From: Solimonas sp. | Lineage (GTDB): Bacteria > Pseudomonadota > Gammaproteobacteria > Nevskiales > Nevskiaceae | DNA length: 64,000 bases | Assembly (NCBI GenBank): GCA_030149365.1 | Contig: JASBRP010000016.1 | Coordinates: 1-64,000, forward strand | Reading direction: 5' to 3' | Translations under genes and position numbers: made by a program | Notes under the pieces: model-generated | What the model saw: the letters and a program-made list of their open reading frames with translations, nothing else | The model's database searches: none | Told to the model about the DNA's origin: nothing | Part shown: piece by piece, positions 15,785-26,107 of the stretch | Numbering within the stretch: the stretch's first letter is position 1 | Layout: each line of letters begins with the position of its first letter

Positions 15785-17758
15785 ATGATCCCGGAGATCG
15801 GCCATTTCCTGCTGATCGTGGCGCTCGGCGTCGCGGTGCTGCAGTTCCTGGTGCCGTCCTGGGGCGTGTGGAAGCGTGACGCACGAGCCATGGCCGTGGG
15901 GCAGTCGGCGGCGCAGGTGCAGTTCGCCCTGGTGTTCCTGTCCTATCTCTGCCTGACCTGGGCCTTCGTGCAGAAGGACTTTTCGGTCACCTACGTAGCC
16001 GCCAACTCGCATTCCGACCTGCCGCTGATCTACCGCATCAGCGCGGTATGGGGGGCGCATGAAGGCTCGCTGCTGCTGTGGATGTTGATGCTGTCGGGCT
16101 GGACCGGCGCGGTGTCGGTGTTCAACCGCCGCCTGCCGGCCGACATCACCGCCACCACCCTGGCGGTGCTGGGCGCGATCTCGATCGGCTTCCTGTCGTT
16201 CATGCTGCTGACCTCCAACCCCTTCGACCGCCACTTCCCGGTGCCGGCGGACGGCAAGGACCTCAATCCGCTGCTGCAGGACCCTGGGCTGATCATTCAT
16301 CCGCCGATGCTCTACATGGGCTACGTCGGCTTCTCGGTGGCCTTCGCCTTTGCCATCGCCGCGCTGGTTTCCGGCCGGCTCGACGGCGCCTGGGCGCGCT
16401 GGACGCGCCCCTGGACCACCACCGCCTGGCTGTTCCTGACCATGGGTATCACCCTGGGCTCCTGGTGGGCCTACCACGAGCTGGGCTGGGGCGGCTGGTG
16501 GTTCTGGGACCCGGTTGAAAACGCCTCCTTCATGCCCTGGTTGGTCGGCACCGCGTTGATCCACTCGCTGGCAGTGACCGAGAAGCGCGGCCTGCTGAAG
16601 TCCTGGACCGTGCTGCTGGCGATCATCGCCTTCTCGCTATCGCTGCTCGGTACCTTCCTGGTGCGCTCCGGCGTGCTGGTGTCGGTGCATGCCTTCGCCA
16701 CCGATCCGGCGCGCGGCGTCTACATCCTGGGCTTCCTTGCGGTGGTGCTGGGCAGTGCCTTCTCGCTCTATGCCTGGCGTGCGCCAAAGCTCAAGAGCGA
16801 AGGTGACCTGGCCTTCTTCTCGCGCGAGGGCCTGCTGCTGCTGAACAACGTCTTCCTGGTGGTGGCCGCCGCTGCGGTGTTCCTGGGCACGCTCTACCCC
16901 CTGTTCGTCGATGCCCTGGGCATGGGCAAGATCTCGGTCGGCCCGCCGTACTTCAATGCCGTGTTCATCCCGCTGACCGCGCCGCTGGCGGTGGTGCTCG
17001 GACTGGGCATGGCGGTGGGCTGGAAGCGCGCAAAGTTCAAGGAAGTGGTGCGCCAGCTGCGCTGGCCGGCCGCCCTGGCCGTCGTGCTGGCCATCGTCCT
17101 GCCGTTCCTGTGGGTGGATGGCAACAGCTTCGCGGTGTTCGGCGGCGTGCTGCTGGGCTGCTGGGTACTGCTGACCTCGGTGCATGACCTCTGGGGCCGC
17201 GTGCGCGCCAAGCGCTCACTGCTCAATGGCCTGTCCTCGGTGCCGCGCAGCGTCTGGGGCATGACCATGGCGCACATCGGCCTGGGTGTCTGGGTGCTGG
17301 GCGTGGCCTTCGTCAGCCTCTACAGCGTGGAGCGCGACGTGCGCCTGGCGCCTGGCGAGTCGGCCGAGCTGCACGGCTACCAGTATTTCCTGCGCGGCGT
17401 GGAGCCGGTGCGTGGCCCCAACTACGATGCCGACCGTGGCACCGTCGAGGTCACGCGCGACGGCACCAGCATCACCATCCTGCATCCGGAAAAGCGTCTG
17501 TACCGTGCGCAGCAGAGCGTGATGACCGAGGCCGCGGTGGATGAATCACCCATCCGTGATCTCTACGTGGCCTTGGGCGAGCCCTTCGACAATGGCGATT
17601 GGAGCCTGCGCATGTACTACAAGCCGGCGATGCAGCTGGTCTGGTGGGGCGGCTTCATCATGTTCTTCGGCGGCATCCTGGCCGCGTCGGACCGCCGCTA
17701 TCGCCTGGCCAAGCTGGCGCAGGCACCGGTGGAAGCCGACGGCAAGGTGAGCGCCTGA
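15785..17758 (+). CDS. ccmF: Cytochrome c heme lyase subunit CcmF
   Basis: The 657-aa membrane protein has the WWD motif ELGWGGWWFWDPVENASF, many membrane helices and an internal periplasmic domain (VERDVRLAPGESAEL onward). With CcmH it attaches heme to apocytochrome c. The ATG at 15785 lies just five nt after the MITE-like insertion. Only a weak AGG is seen upstream, so the insertion probably replaced the original ribosome-binding region. The stop overlaps the ccmG start. Confidence 0.95.
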   Translation: MIPEIGHFLLIVALGVAVLQFLVPSWGVWKRDARAMAVGQSAAQVQFALVFLSYLCLTWAFVQKDFSVTYVAANSHSDLPLIYRISAVWGAHEGSLLLWMLMLSGWTGAVSVFNRRLPADITATTLAVLGAISIGFLSFMLLTSNPFDRHFPVPADGKDLNPLLQDPGLIIHPPMLYMGYVGFSVAFAFAIAALVSGRLDGAWARWTRPWTTTAWLFLTMGITLGSWWAYHELGWGGWWFWDPVENASFMPWLVGTALIHSLAVTEKRGLLKSWTVLLAIIAFSLSLLGTFLVRSGVLVSVHAFATDPARGVYILGFLAVVLGSAFSLYAWRAPKLKSEGDLAFFSREGLLLLNNVFLVVAAAAVFLGTLYPLFVDALGMGKISVGPPYFNAVFIPLTAPLAVVLGLGMAVGWKRAKFKEVVRQLRWPAALAVVLAIVLPFLWVDGNSFAVFGGVLLGCWVLLTSVHDLWGRVRAKRSLLNGLSSVPRSVWGMTMAHIGLGVWVLGVAFVSLYSVERDVRLAPGESAELHGYQYFLRGVEPVRGPNYDADRGTVEVTRDGTSITILHPEKRLYRAQQSVMTEAAVDESPIRDLYVALGEPFDNGDWSLRMYYKPAMQLVWWGGFIMFFGGILAASDRRYRLAKLAQAPVEADGKVSA

Positions 17759-18273
17759 TGCGTTTCCTGATCCCGGCCGCGCTGCTGGTGGTCTTGCTGG
17801 TATTCCTCGGCATCGGGCTGACGCGCGACCCGCGCGAGGTGCCGTCGCCGCTGGTCGGCAAGCCGGCACCGGCCTTCGACCTGGCGCTGCTCGGCGAGCC
17901 GCAGCGCTATACCCAGGACGACCTCAAGGGCCGCCCCGTGCTGGTCAACTTCTGGGCCAGCTGGTGCGCCGGCTGCCGCGTCGAGCATCCGCTGCTGGTC
18001 AAGCTGGCGGGCGAGGGTGTCGAGATCATCGGCATGGACTACAAGGACACCGACGAGGCCGCCAGGCAGTGGCTGCAGCGGCACGGCAACCCCTACCGCC
18101 GCGTGGTGCTGGACGCGCAGGGCACCGCCGGCCTGGACTGGGGCGTCTACGGGGTGCCCGAGACCTTCGTGCTCGACGCCAACGGCACCATCGTCTACAA
18201 GCAGATCGGCCCCATGACCGAGCAGGCCTGGACCGAGAAGATCCGGCCGCTGCTGCAGGGGCAGAAGTCGTGA
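17758..18273 (+). CDS. ccmG: Thiol:disulfide interchange protein CcmG/DsbE
   Basis: A 171-aa membrane-anchored thioredoxin-like protein. An N-terminal helix (MRFLIPAALLVVLLVFLGIG) is followed by a thioredoxin fold with active site WASWCAGCRVEHP and the cis-Pro region GVPETFVLD. It keeps apocytochrome c thiols reduced for heme attachment. The ATG overlaps the ccmF TGA. A longer open frame upstream is not used. Confidence 0.94.
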   Translation: MRFLIPAALLVVLLVFLGIGLTRDPREVPSPLVGKPAPAFDLALLGEPQRYTQDDLKGRPVLVNFWASWCAGCRVEHPLLVKLAGEGVEIIGMDYKDTDEAARQWLQRHGNPYRRVVLDAQGTAGLDWGVYGVPETFVLDANGTIVYKQIGPMTEQAWTEKIRPLLQGQKS

Positions 18274-18755
18274 GCCCGCGGCACTGGGCGCTGACGCTGC
18301 TGCTGGCCCTGCCGATGCTGGCCGCCGCCCAGCCGCCGGCCGAAGAGCCGCCGCTGACCGTGCAGGCGACGCTGGATGCCGGGCAGCAGGAGCGCTATCG
18401 CCGCCTTATCCATGAACTGCGCTGCCTGGTCTGCCAGAACCAGACCATCGCCGACTCCAACGCGCCGCTGGCGCAGGACCTGCGTTCGCAGGTGGAGCGG
18501 CAGATCGCCGAGGGCCGCAGCGACGACGACATCCGCCACTACATGACGGCCCGCTACGGCGACTTCGTGCTGTACAAGCCGCCGGTCCAGCGTAATACCG
18601 TGTTCCTGTGGGTCGGGCCGTTCCTGCTGCTGCTGGGCGCGCTGGCCATCGCCCTGCGCCAGCTGCTGCGCCGTCGCGATACCGCCGCCATCACTCCCGC
18701 CGCCGCGCCCGATCCCCAGGCGCTGCAGAAACTGCTCGACGAGGACCGTCCGTGA
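18270..18755 (+). CDS. ccmH: Cytochrome c-type biogenesis protein CcmH
   Basis: A 161-aa protein starting at GTG 18270-18272, which overlaps the ccmG stop. A signal peptide (LLLALPMLAAAQ) precedes the LRCLVCQNQ redox motif. A C-terminal membrane helix (LWVGPFLLLLGALAIAL) and a short basic tail follow. It acts with CcmF in heme ligation to apocytochrome. CcmH and CcmI are separate genes here, unlike the fused E. coli protein. Confidence 0.94.
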   Translation: MSPRHWALTLLLALPMLAAAQPPAEEPPLTVQATLDAGQQERYRRLIHELRCLVCQNQTIADSNAPLAQDLRSQVERQIAEGRSDDDIRHYMTARYGDFVLYKPPVQRNTVFLWVGPFLLLLGALAIALRQLLRRRDTAAITPAAAPDPQALQKLLDEDRP

Positions 18756-20011
18756 TACTCGCGTACCTGGGCATGGCAGCCCTGCTGCTGCTGGCCTGCC
18801 TGTGGCTGACCCGACCCTATTGGCGTGCGCCCGGCGCCGCCCTGCTGCGCCGCAAGGCCGCCAACGTCGCCGTGTACCGCTCGCGCCTGGCCGAGATCGA
18901 CGCGGAGGCGGAAGCCGGAGTGATCGAGGCCGAGTCCGCCGCCCAGCTCAAGCAGGAGCTGGCGGCGCGACTGCTGCAGGACGCCGAGCAGCCGGCCGAG
19001 GCCCCCGTTGAAACCGACCGGCGCCGCTGGGCGACGACCGCTGCCGTGGTGGTAGTGCTGGCGGTTTTCGCCGGTGTCTTCTACTGGCAGCAGGGCAGCT
19101 GGCGCACCCAGGAGCTGGTGGCCCTGGCCGCCGTGAACCCCGGGGCCGCGCAACAGGATGCGGTCGGCGAGATGGTCGACAAGCTGGCCGCCAAGCTCGA
19201 GCAGAGCCCGGACGACCTGGAGGGCTGGGCCATGCTGGGCCGGTCCTACTTCGTCATGGAGCGCTACGCCGATGCCGCGCGCGCCTATGCCGAGCTCAAC
19301 AAGCGCCTGCCGCAGCCGGAAGCCGACCTGCTGGTGGCCGAGGGCGAGTCCCTGGGCCTGGCGCGGGAACGTGACCTGATGGGGCGGCCCCAGGAGCTGT
19401 TCCTGCAGGCCCTGAAGCTGGATCCGGAGAACGGCAAGGGCCTCTGGTACGCCGGCCTGGCCGCCGCCCAGGCGCGCGACCTGCCGGCGGCTCGCGATCA
19501 CTGGCAGCGCCTGTCCCGGCAGGAATTGCCGCCGGAGCTCAGGGAAGTGGTGGAAGCCCAGCTGACCCAACTGGCCCAGGCCCTGGGCGAGCCCGCTGCC
19601 GCGCCGGCTGCCCCGGTCGCGGCCCAGGCCGAGGCAGCTCCCCAGGCGCCGGCGGCAGGCGAGGGGCCACGGCTGCAGGTAAAGGTGGCTTTGTCCGCCG
19701 AGCTGGCGGCCAAGGCGCCACCGGGCAGCATGCTTTTCGTGTTCGCCAAGGCCGAGCAGGGGCCGCCGATGCCGCTGGCGGTACAGCGGCTGCCGGGAGC
19801 GAAGCTGCCGCTGGAGGTCGTGCTGGACGACAGCATGGCGATGATGCCGCAGCTCAAGCTGTCGCAGTTCGACCGCTGGACCGTGACGGCCCGCATCACG
19901 GCCGGCGGCGGCGTGAAGGCGGAATCGGGCGATTGGGAGGGAAGCCGTACGGTTTCAAGGGTAGAATCCGCACAGCCCATTGCACTGACCATCGACCGGG
20001 TCGTGCCCTGA
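18752..20011 (+). CDS. ccmI: Cytochrome c-type biogenesis protein CcmI (TPR)
   Basis: Product of 419 aa from GTG 18752-18754, overlapping ccmH by four nt. Two membrane helices (MAALLLLACLWLTRPYW and AAVVVVLAVFAGVFYW) flank a coiled cytoplasmic segment. A periplasmic TPR domain follows (LEGWAMLGRSYFVMERYADAA), then an Ala/Pro linker and a C-terminal beta domain. CcmI chaperones apocytochrome c to CcmFH. It is the last gene of the operon. Confidence 0.92.
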   Translation: MILAYLGMAALLLLACLWLTRPYWRAPGAALLRRKAANVAVYRSRLAEIDAEAEAGVIEAESAAQLKQELAARLLQDAEQPAEAPVETDRRRWATTAAVVVVLAVFAGVFYWQQGSWRTQELVALAAVNPGAAQQDAVGEMVDKLAAKLEQSPDDLEGWAMLGRSYFVMERYADAARAYAELNKRLPQPEADLLVAEGESLGLARERDLMGRPQELFLQALKLDPENGKGLWYAGLAAAQARDLPAARDHWQRLSRQELPPELREVVEAQLTQLAQALGEPAAAPAAPVAAQAEAAPQAPAAGEGPRLQVKVALSAELAAKAPPGSMLFVFAKAEQGPPMPLAVQRLPGAKLPLEVVLDDSMAMMPQLKLSQFDRWTVTARITAGGGVKAESGDWEGSRTVSRVESAQPIALTIDRVVP

Positions 20012-20038
20012 AGAGTTTTTCCCTTGCCGATCAATACC

Positions 20039-20881
20039 ATGCTTGAACAAGTTCCCTCCGCGCTACCGCTGCTGCTGAAGGCCGCCGGCACCGGCCGGCG
20101 CAAGCCGGGCCGTGACCCCCAGATTCCCGCCCTGTCCACCGGCATCGCCAGCCTGCGCGCCGATCCGGCCAAGCTGGCCGCCTACTGCCAGGTCTGCGGC
20201 TTCGAGCCGGGCGAGACCCTGCCGATCACCTACCCGGCGGTGCTGGCCAATCCCTTGGCGATGCACCTGATGTCGCAGCCGGAGTTCCCGCTGCCGATGC
20301 TGGGCATCGTGCATGTGCGCAACCTGATCGAGCAGAAGCGTCCGCTGCGCGCCGACGAGTCCTATGCCGTCAGCGTGCGTACCGGCGATACCCGCCGGGT
20401 CAAAGCGGGCCTGGAGTTCGAACTGGTGATCGAATTCAGCCTGGAAGGCGAGGTGCTCTACACCTGCACCATGGGCGTGCTGCATCGCATGCCGGGGCCC
20501 AAGCAGGGCGGCGGCAGCCGTCCCGCAGCGCCGCCGGCGCAGCTGGCCGAGTACCTGACGCTGGACGTGCCCGAGAACCAGGGGCGCCGCTATGCCGCGG
20601 TGTCGGGCGACTACAACCCCATCCACCTGTACACCTCGACCGCCAAGCTGCTGGGTTTCAAGCGCCATATTGCCCATGGCATGTGGTCGCTGGCGCGCTG
20701 CGCCGCGCTGCTGCAGCCCGCGCTGGGCCGCGAGCCGTCGGTGCTGGAGGTGTCCTTCAAGCAGCCGGTGTTCCTGCCGGCCAAGGTCGCGGTGAAATAC
20801 CAGCGCAATGGCGACCTGTTCGACTTCGCCCTGCTGGCGCGCAATTCCGACAAGGTCCACCTGAGCGGCTCACTGCGCTGA
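20039..20881 (+). CDS. MaoC-like hot-dog dehydratase
   Basis: The product of about 280 aa carries two hot-dog halves. The second shows SGDYNPIHLY followed by GFKRHIAHGMW, the Asp/His catalytic layout of MaoC-type (R)-specific enoyl-CoA hydratases. The first half is more diverged. It probably hydrates or dehydrates an acyl-CoA or acyl-ACP. ATG 20039 is preferred, but a TTG at 20024 is possible because GAAGAG lies upstream of it. It starts 28 nt after ccmI and could be read through from the ccm operon. Confidence 0.8.
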   Translation: MLEQVPSALPLLLKAAGTGRRKPGRDPQIPALSTGIASLRADPAKLAAYCQVCGFEPGETLPITYPAVLANPLAMHLMSQPEFPLPMLGIVHVRNLIEQKRPLRADESYAVSVRTGDTRRVKAGLEFELVIEFSLEGEVLYTCTMGVLHRMPGPKQGGGSRPAAPPAQLAEYLTLDVPENQGRRYAAVSGDYNPIHLYTSTAKLLGFKRHIAHGMWSLARCAALLQPALGREPSVLEVSFKQPVFLPAKVAVKYQRNGDLFDFALLARNSDKVHLSGSLR

Positions 20882-20941
20882 AACTTGCGGTAAAATCGAC
20901 GCTCAAGCAGCGAAAACACAAAGAGATTCCAGGAGCTTTCC

Positions 20942-21850
20942 ATGCGGATCCGTAAAGCAGTCTTCCCCGTCGCAGGCCTCGGCACCCGCTTCCTGCCCGC
21001 CACCAAGGCGATCGCCAAGGAAATGCTGCCGATCGTCGACAAGCCCCTTATCCAGTACGCCGTGCAGGAGGCGATCAGCGCCGGCGCGGAAGAGCTGATC
21101 TTCATCACGGGCCGCTCGAAGAACTCCATCATGGACCACTTCGACAAGGCCTATGAGCTCGAGACCGAGCTGGAACAGCGCGGCAAGGAAAAGCTGCTCG
21201 CCATCGTGCGCGAGGTGCTGCCGCCGGGCGTGACCTGCATCTTCATCCGTCAGGCTGAGGCGCTGGGCCTGGGACACGCCGTACTCTGCGCCTGGCCCGC
21301 GGTGGGCGACGAGGACTTCTCGGTGATCCTGGCGGACGACCTGATCGACGGCAAGCTGCGCCCCTGCCTGGCGCAGATGCAGCGCGTCTACCAGGAATAC
21401 GGCACCAGCGTGATCGCGGTGCAGAAGGTTCCCAAGGAAGAGATTTCCAGCTACGGCGTGGTCGAGGTCCAGCCGGTGGCCCCGGGCCTGGGCGAAGTCC
21501 GCCGCATCGTCGAGAAGCCGAAGAAGGAAGACGCCCCCAGCGACCTGGCGGTGGTTGGCCGCTACATCCTGACCCCGCGCATCTTCAAGCTGCTGGAGCG
21601 CACCCCGCGCGGTGCCGGTGGCGAGATCCAGCTGACCGATGCGATCAGCATGATGATCCAGGAGCAGACGGTGCTGGCCTACGAGTTCGAAGGCACGCGC
21701 TACGACTGCGGCTCCAAGCTGGGCTACCTCAAGGCCAACGTCGAGTACGGCCTGAAGCACCCGGAAATCGGCGAAGAATTCACCCAATACCTCAAGGGAG
21801 TGTCAGGTGACCTGAACTCCCTGGCTCCCAAGGAAAAGAAGCAAGGCTGA
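20942..21850 (+). CDS. galU: UTP--glucose-1-phosphate uridylyltransferase
   Basis: A 302-aa nucleotidyltransferase. The signature AGLGTRFLPATKAIAKEMLP carries the UTP-binding loop, and ADDLIDG and VEKPKKEDAPS are typical GalU segments. It makes UDP-glucose for polysaccharide and envelope synthesis. The start follows CAGGAG at 20932-20937. It sits upstream of sucA with a 46-nt gap. Confidence 0.94.
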   Translation: MRIRKAVFPVAGLGTRFLPATKAIAKEMLPIVDKPLIQYAVQEAISAGAEELIFITGRSKNSIMDHFDKAYELETELEQRGKEKLLAIVREVLPPGVTCIFIRQAEALGLGHAVLCAWPAVGDEDFSVILADDLIDGKLRPCLAQMQRVYQEYGTSVIAVQKVPKEEISSYGVVEVQPVAPGLGEVRRIVEKPKKEDAPSDLAVVGRYILTPRIFKLLERTPRGAGGEIQLTDAISMMIQEQTVLAYEFEGTRYDCGSKLGYLKANVEYGLKHPEIGEEFTQYLKGVSGDLNSLAPKEKKQG

Positions 21851-21896
21851 CCTCACGTTGCCCTTACGTGGAGGAAAGCAAATCGAAGGACAGGAT

Positions 21897-24746
21897 ATGG
21901 CGACAAGCAAGTATCAGAGTTTCATCGAATCTTCCTCCATACAGGGCGCCAATGCGCCCTATATCGAGGCGTATTACGAGCAGTTCCTCGAAGATCCGGA
22001 TTCGGTCGATCCGGGCTGGAGGGCCTACTTCCGCAACGTGCAGGACCAGAACGCTCCGCGCGAGGTCGCTCACAGCGAGGTGCTGGCGCGCTTCGAGCGC
22101 ATGGCGCGCGAGCCGCGCCGCGTCGCTGCCGCCGAGGCGGGCTTCGACGCCCGCGCTGCCGAGAAGCAGGCCGGTGTCCTGCGCCTGATCAACTACTACC
22201 GCGTCCGTGGCCACCAGGTGGCCAAGCTCGACCCCCTGGGCCTGGCCCCGGTCGATCCGGTGCGCGATCTCGACCCGGCCTTCCACGGCCTGGGCCCCGA
22301 GGACTTCGAGACGGTGTTCAACACCGGCTCGCTGGCCGGCCCCGACCGCCTGCCGCTGAAGGACATCATCAAGCTGCTGAAGGCGGTCTACACCGACACC
22401 ATCGGCGCCGAGTACATGTACATCACGGAGACGGCGCAGAAGCGCTGGATCCAGCAGCGCCTGGAGACCACCGCCTTCCAGCCCAAGCTGACGGCGGACC
22501 GCAAGAAGGAAGTCTTCAAGCAGCTCGTGGCCGCCGAGGGCCTGGAGCGCTACCTGCACAACAAGTACGTCGGCCAGAAGCGCTTCTCGCTGGAAGGTGG
22601 CGACTCCCTGATCCCGGCGCTGGACGAAGTGCTGCAGGGCTGTGCCGCGCGTGACGTCGAGGAAGTCGTGATCGGCATGGCCCACCGTGGCCGCCTCAAC
22701 GTGCTGGTCAACCTGCTGGGCAAGTCGCCCGCCGACCTGTTCGCCGAGTTCGAGGGCAAGTACTCCGCCGAGTCGCTGAGCCGCGCCGGTGACGTGAAGT
22801 ATCACATGGGCTTCTCGACCGATGTCGAAGTAGCCGGCAAGCGCCTGCACCTGGTGCTGGCCTTCAACCCCTCGCACCTGGAGATCGTCAATCCGGTGGT
22901 GGAGGGTAGCGTCAAGGCGCGCCAGGTGGCGCGCGGTGACGATATCGGCCAGCGCGTGGTGCCGATCCTGATCCACGGCGACGCCGCCTTCGCCGGCCAG
23001 GGCGTGGTCATGGAGACGCTGCAGCTGTCGCACTCCAAGGGCTACAGCACCGGCGGCACGCTGCATGTGATCGTCAACAACCAGATCGGCTTCACCACGC
23101 CGAACCCGATCGAGGCCGAGCCGGGCCGCGAGGCACGTACCTCGCGCTACTGCACCGACCTGGCCAAGATGCTGGAAGCGCCGGTGTTCCACGTCAACGG
23201 CGACGACCCGGAGGCCGTGGTGTTCGTCACCCGCCTGGCGATGGACTTCCGCAACGAGTTCCACAAGGACGTCATCGTCGACATCTGCTGCTACCGCCGC
23301 TGGGGCCACAACGAGGCCGACGAGCCTTCCGTGACCAGCCCGGTGATGTACGAAGCGGTCAAGAAGCACCCGACCACCATGACCCTCTACGCCAAGAAGC
23401 TGGAGGAAGAGGGCGCCATCGCCCGTGGCGACGCCGAGGATCTGACCAAGGCTTATCGCACCGGCCTGGACAAGGGCGAGAACATCGCCCGCATCACGCT
23501 CGGCCTGGTGGGCAACAAGCACACCGTCAACTGGACCAAGTACCGCGAAGGCGGCTGGGATACCCCGACCGACACCTCGGTGACCCGCGACCAGGTGCAG
23601 ACGCTGTCCGGCAAGCTGCTGGCGCTGCCGGAAGGCTTCACGCTGCACCCGCGCGTGCAGAAGATCTACGAGGACCGCGCGCGCATGGCGGCCGGCGACC
23701 TGCCGATGGACTGGGGCTTCGCCGAGACCATGGCCTACGCCGCCAACCTCAATGAGGGCTTCGACGTGCGTCTCTGCGGCCAGGACGTGCAGCGCGGCAC
23801 CTTCTTCCACCGCCACGCCACCGTGCACGACTACAAGAACGGCGCGCGCCATACGGCGTTGAAGACGCTGGTGCCCGGCGAGCATCGCTTCTCGGTCAAC
23901 GACACGCTGCTGTCCGAAGAGGGCGTGCTGGGCTTCGAGTACGGCTACGCCACCACCGATCCGGAAACCCTGGTGGTGTGGGAAGCGCAGTTCGGCGACT
24001 TCGCCAACGGCGCGCAGGTGCTGTTCGACCAGTTCATCGCCTCCGGCTTCTCCAAGTGGGGTCGTCTCTGCGGCCTCACGGTGTTCCTGCCGCACGGCTA
24101 CGAAGGCCAGGGTCCGGAGCATTCCTCGGGTCGCCTGGAGCGCTGGCTGCAGCTCTGCGCCGAGAACAACCAGCAGGTCTGCGTGCCGTCCACGCCGGCG
24201 CAGATGTTCCACATGCTGCGTCGCCAGGTGAAGCGCAACTACCGCCTGCCGCTGATCGTGATGACGCCCAAGAGCCTTCTGCGCCATCCGCTGTCGGTAT
24301 CGACGCTGGACGACCTGACCAAGGGCCGCTTCCAGACCGTGATCCAGGAGACCGAGAAGCTCGACGCGTCCAAGGTCACGCGCGTGGTGTTCTGCTCGGG
24401 CAAGGTCTACTTCGACCTGTTCCAGACGCGCGAGAAGGAGAAGGCCTACAACGTTGCGCTGGTGCGCATCGAGCAGCTCTATCCGTTCCCCAAGGACGGC
24501 TTCGAGGAGGCGCTGGCCAAGTATCCCAACGCCAAGGACGTGGTGTGGTGCCAGGAAGAGCCCGAGAACCAGGGCGCGTGGTACCAGATCAAGCACCGCC
24601 TCGCCGCGCACGTGCAGCCGCAGCATCGCCTGCTCTACGTCACCCGCGTGGGCTCGTCGAGCACCGCGGTGGGCTATCTCAAGGTGCACCAGAAGGAGCA
24701 GGAGGAGCTGGTCCGTGCCGCTCTTACTGCCGGCAAGCCGAACTGA
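21897..24746 (+). CDS. sucA: 2-oxoglutarate dehydrogenase E1 component
   Basis: The 949-aa thiamine-diphosphate enzyme decarboxylates 2-oxoglutarate in the TCA cycle. Visible motifs are IGMAHRGRLNVLVN, NGDDPEAVVFV of the TPP/Mg site, RRWGHNEADEPS and the C-terminal SSGRLERWLQL region. I start at ATG 21897 after AAGGA at 21886-21890, 13 codons into the frame, giving the normal N-terminus with EAYYEQFLEDPDSV for E2 binding. It is followed by sucB after 54 nt. Confidence 0.96.
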   Translation: MATSKYQSFIESSSIQGANAPYIEAYYEQFLEDPDSVDPGWRAYFRNVQDQNAPREVAHSEVLARFERMAREPRRVAAAEAGFDARAAEKQAGVLRLINYYRVRGHQVAKLDPLGLAPVDPVRDLDPAFHGLGPEDFETVFNTGSLAGPDRLPLKDIIKLLKAVYTDTIGAEYMYITETAQKRWIQQRLETTAFQPKLTADRKKEVFKQLVAAEGLERYLHNKYVGQKRFSLEGGDSLIPALDEVLQGCAARDVEEVVIGMAHRGRLNVLVNLLGKSPADLFAEFEGKYSAESLSRAGDVKYHMGFSTDVEVAGKRLHLVLAFNPSHLEIVNPVVEGSVKARQVARGDDIGQRVVPILIHGDAAFAGQGVVMETLQLSHSKGYSTGGTLHVIVNNQIGFTTPNPIEAEPGREARTSRYCTDLAKMLEAPVFHVNGDDPEAVVFVTRLAMDFRNEFHKDVIVDICCYRRWGHNEADEPSVTSPVMYEAVKKHPTTMTLYAKKLEEEGAIARGDAEDLTKAYRTGLDKGENIARITLGLVGNKHTVNWTKYREGGWDTPTDTSVTRDQVQTLSGKLLALPEGFTLHPRVQKIYEDRARMAAGDLPMDWGFAETMAYAANLNEGFDVRLCGQDVQRGTFFHRHATVHDYKNGARHTALKTLVPGEHRFSVNDTLLSEEGVLGFEYGYATTDPETLVVWEAQFGDFANGAQVLFDQFIASGFSKWGRLCGLTVFLPHGYEGQGPEHSSGRLERWLQLCAENNQQVCVPSTPAQMFHMLRRQVKRNYRLPLIVMTPKSLLRHPLSVSTLDDLTKGRFQTVIQETEKLDASKVTRVVFCSGKVYFDLFQTREKEKAYNVALVRIEQLYPFPKDGFEEALAKYPNAKDVVWCQEEPENQGAWYQIKHRLAAHVQPQHRLLYVTRVGSSSTAVGYLKVHQKEQEELVRAALTAGKPN

Positions 24747-24800
24747 TCGGCTGCCGCCCCAGAACAGAACGAAACAGACATCGCTCCAGGAAAAAGAACA

Positions 24801-26015
<1,215 letters not shown>

Positions 26016-26049
26016 GCGGCGATGTAAGAGGTGATTGGCTGTAACGACA

Positions 26050-26078
26050 CCGGCCCCCCATTGGGGGCCGGTTCGTTT
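26050..26078 (+). terminator. Terminator after sucAB
   Basis: A CCGGCCCCC/GGGGGCCGG stem (9 bp) with an ATT loop is followed by TTCGTTTTT, about 35 nt past sucB. Confidence 0.85.
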
Positions 26079-26107
26079 TTGGCGCCGCTGCGGCATACTC
26101 GGGATGC

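Noticed and set aside
15600-15788. A short + strand frame inside the MITE-like element
   Set aside because: It is made of the inverted repeats of the element and has no ribosome site or protein pattern.
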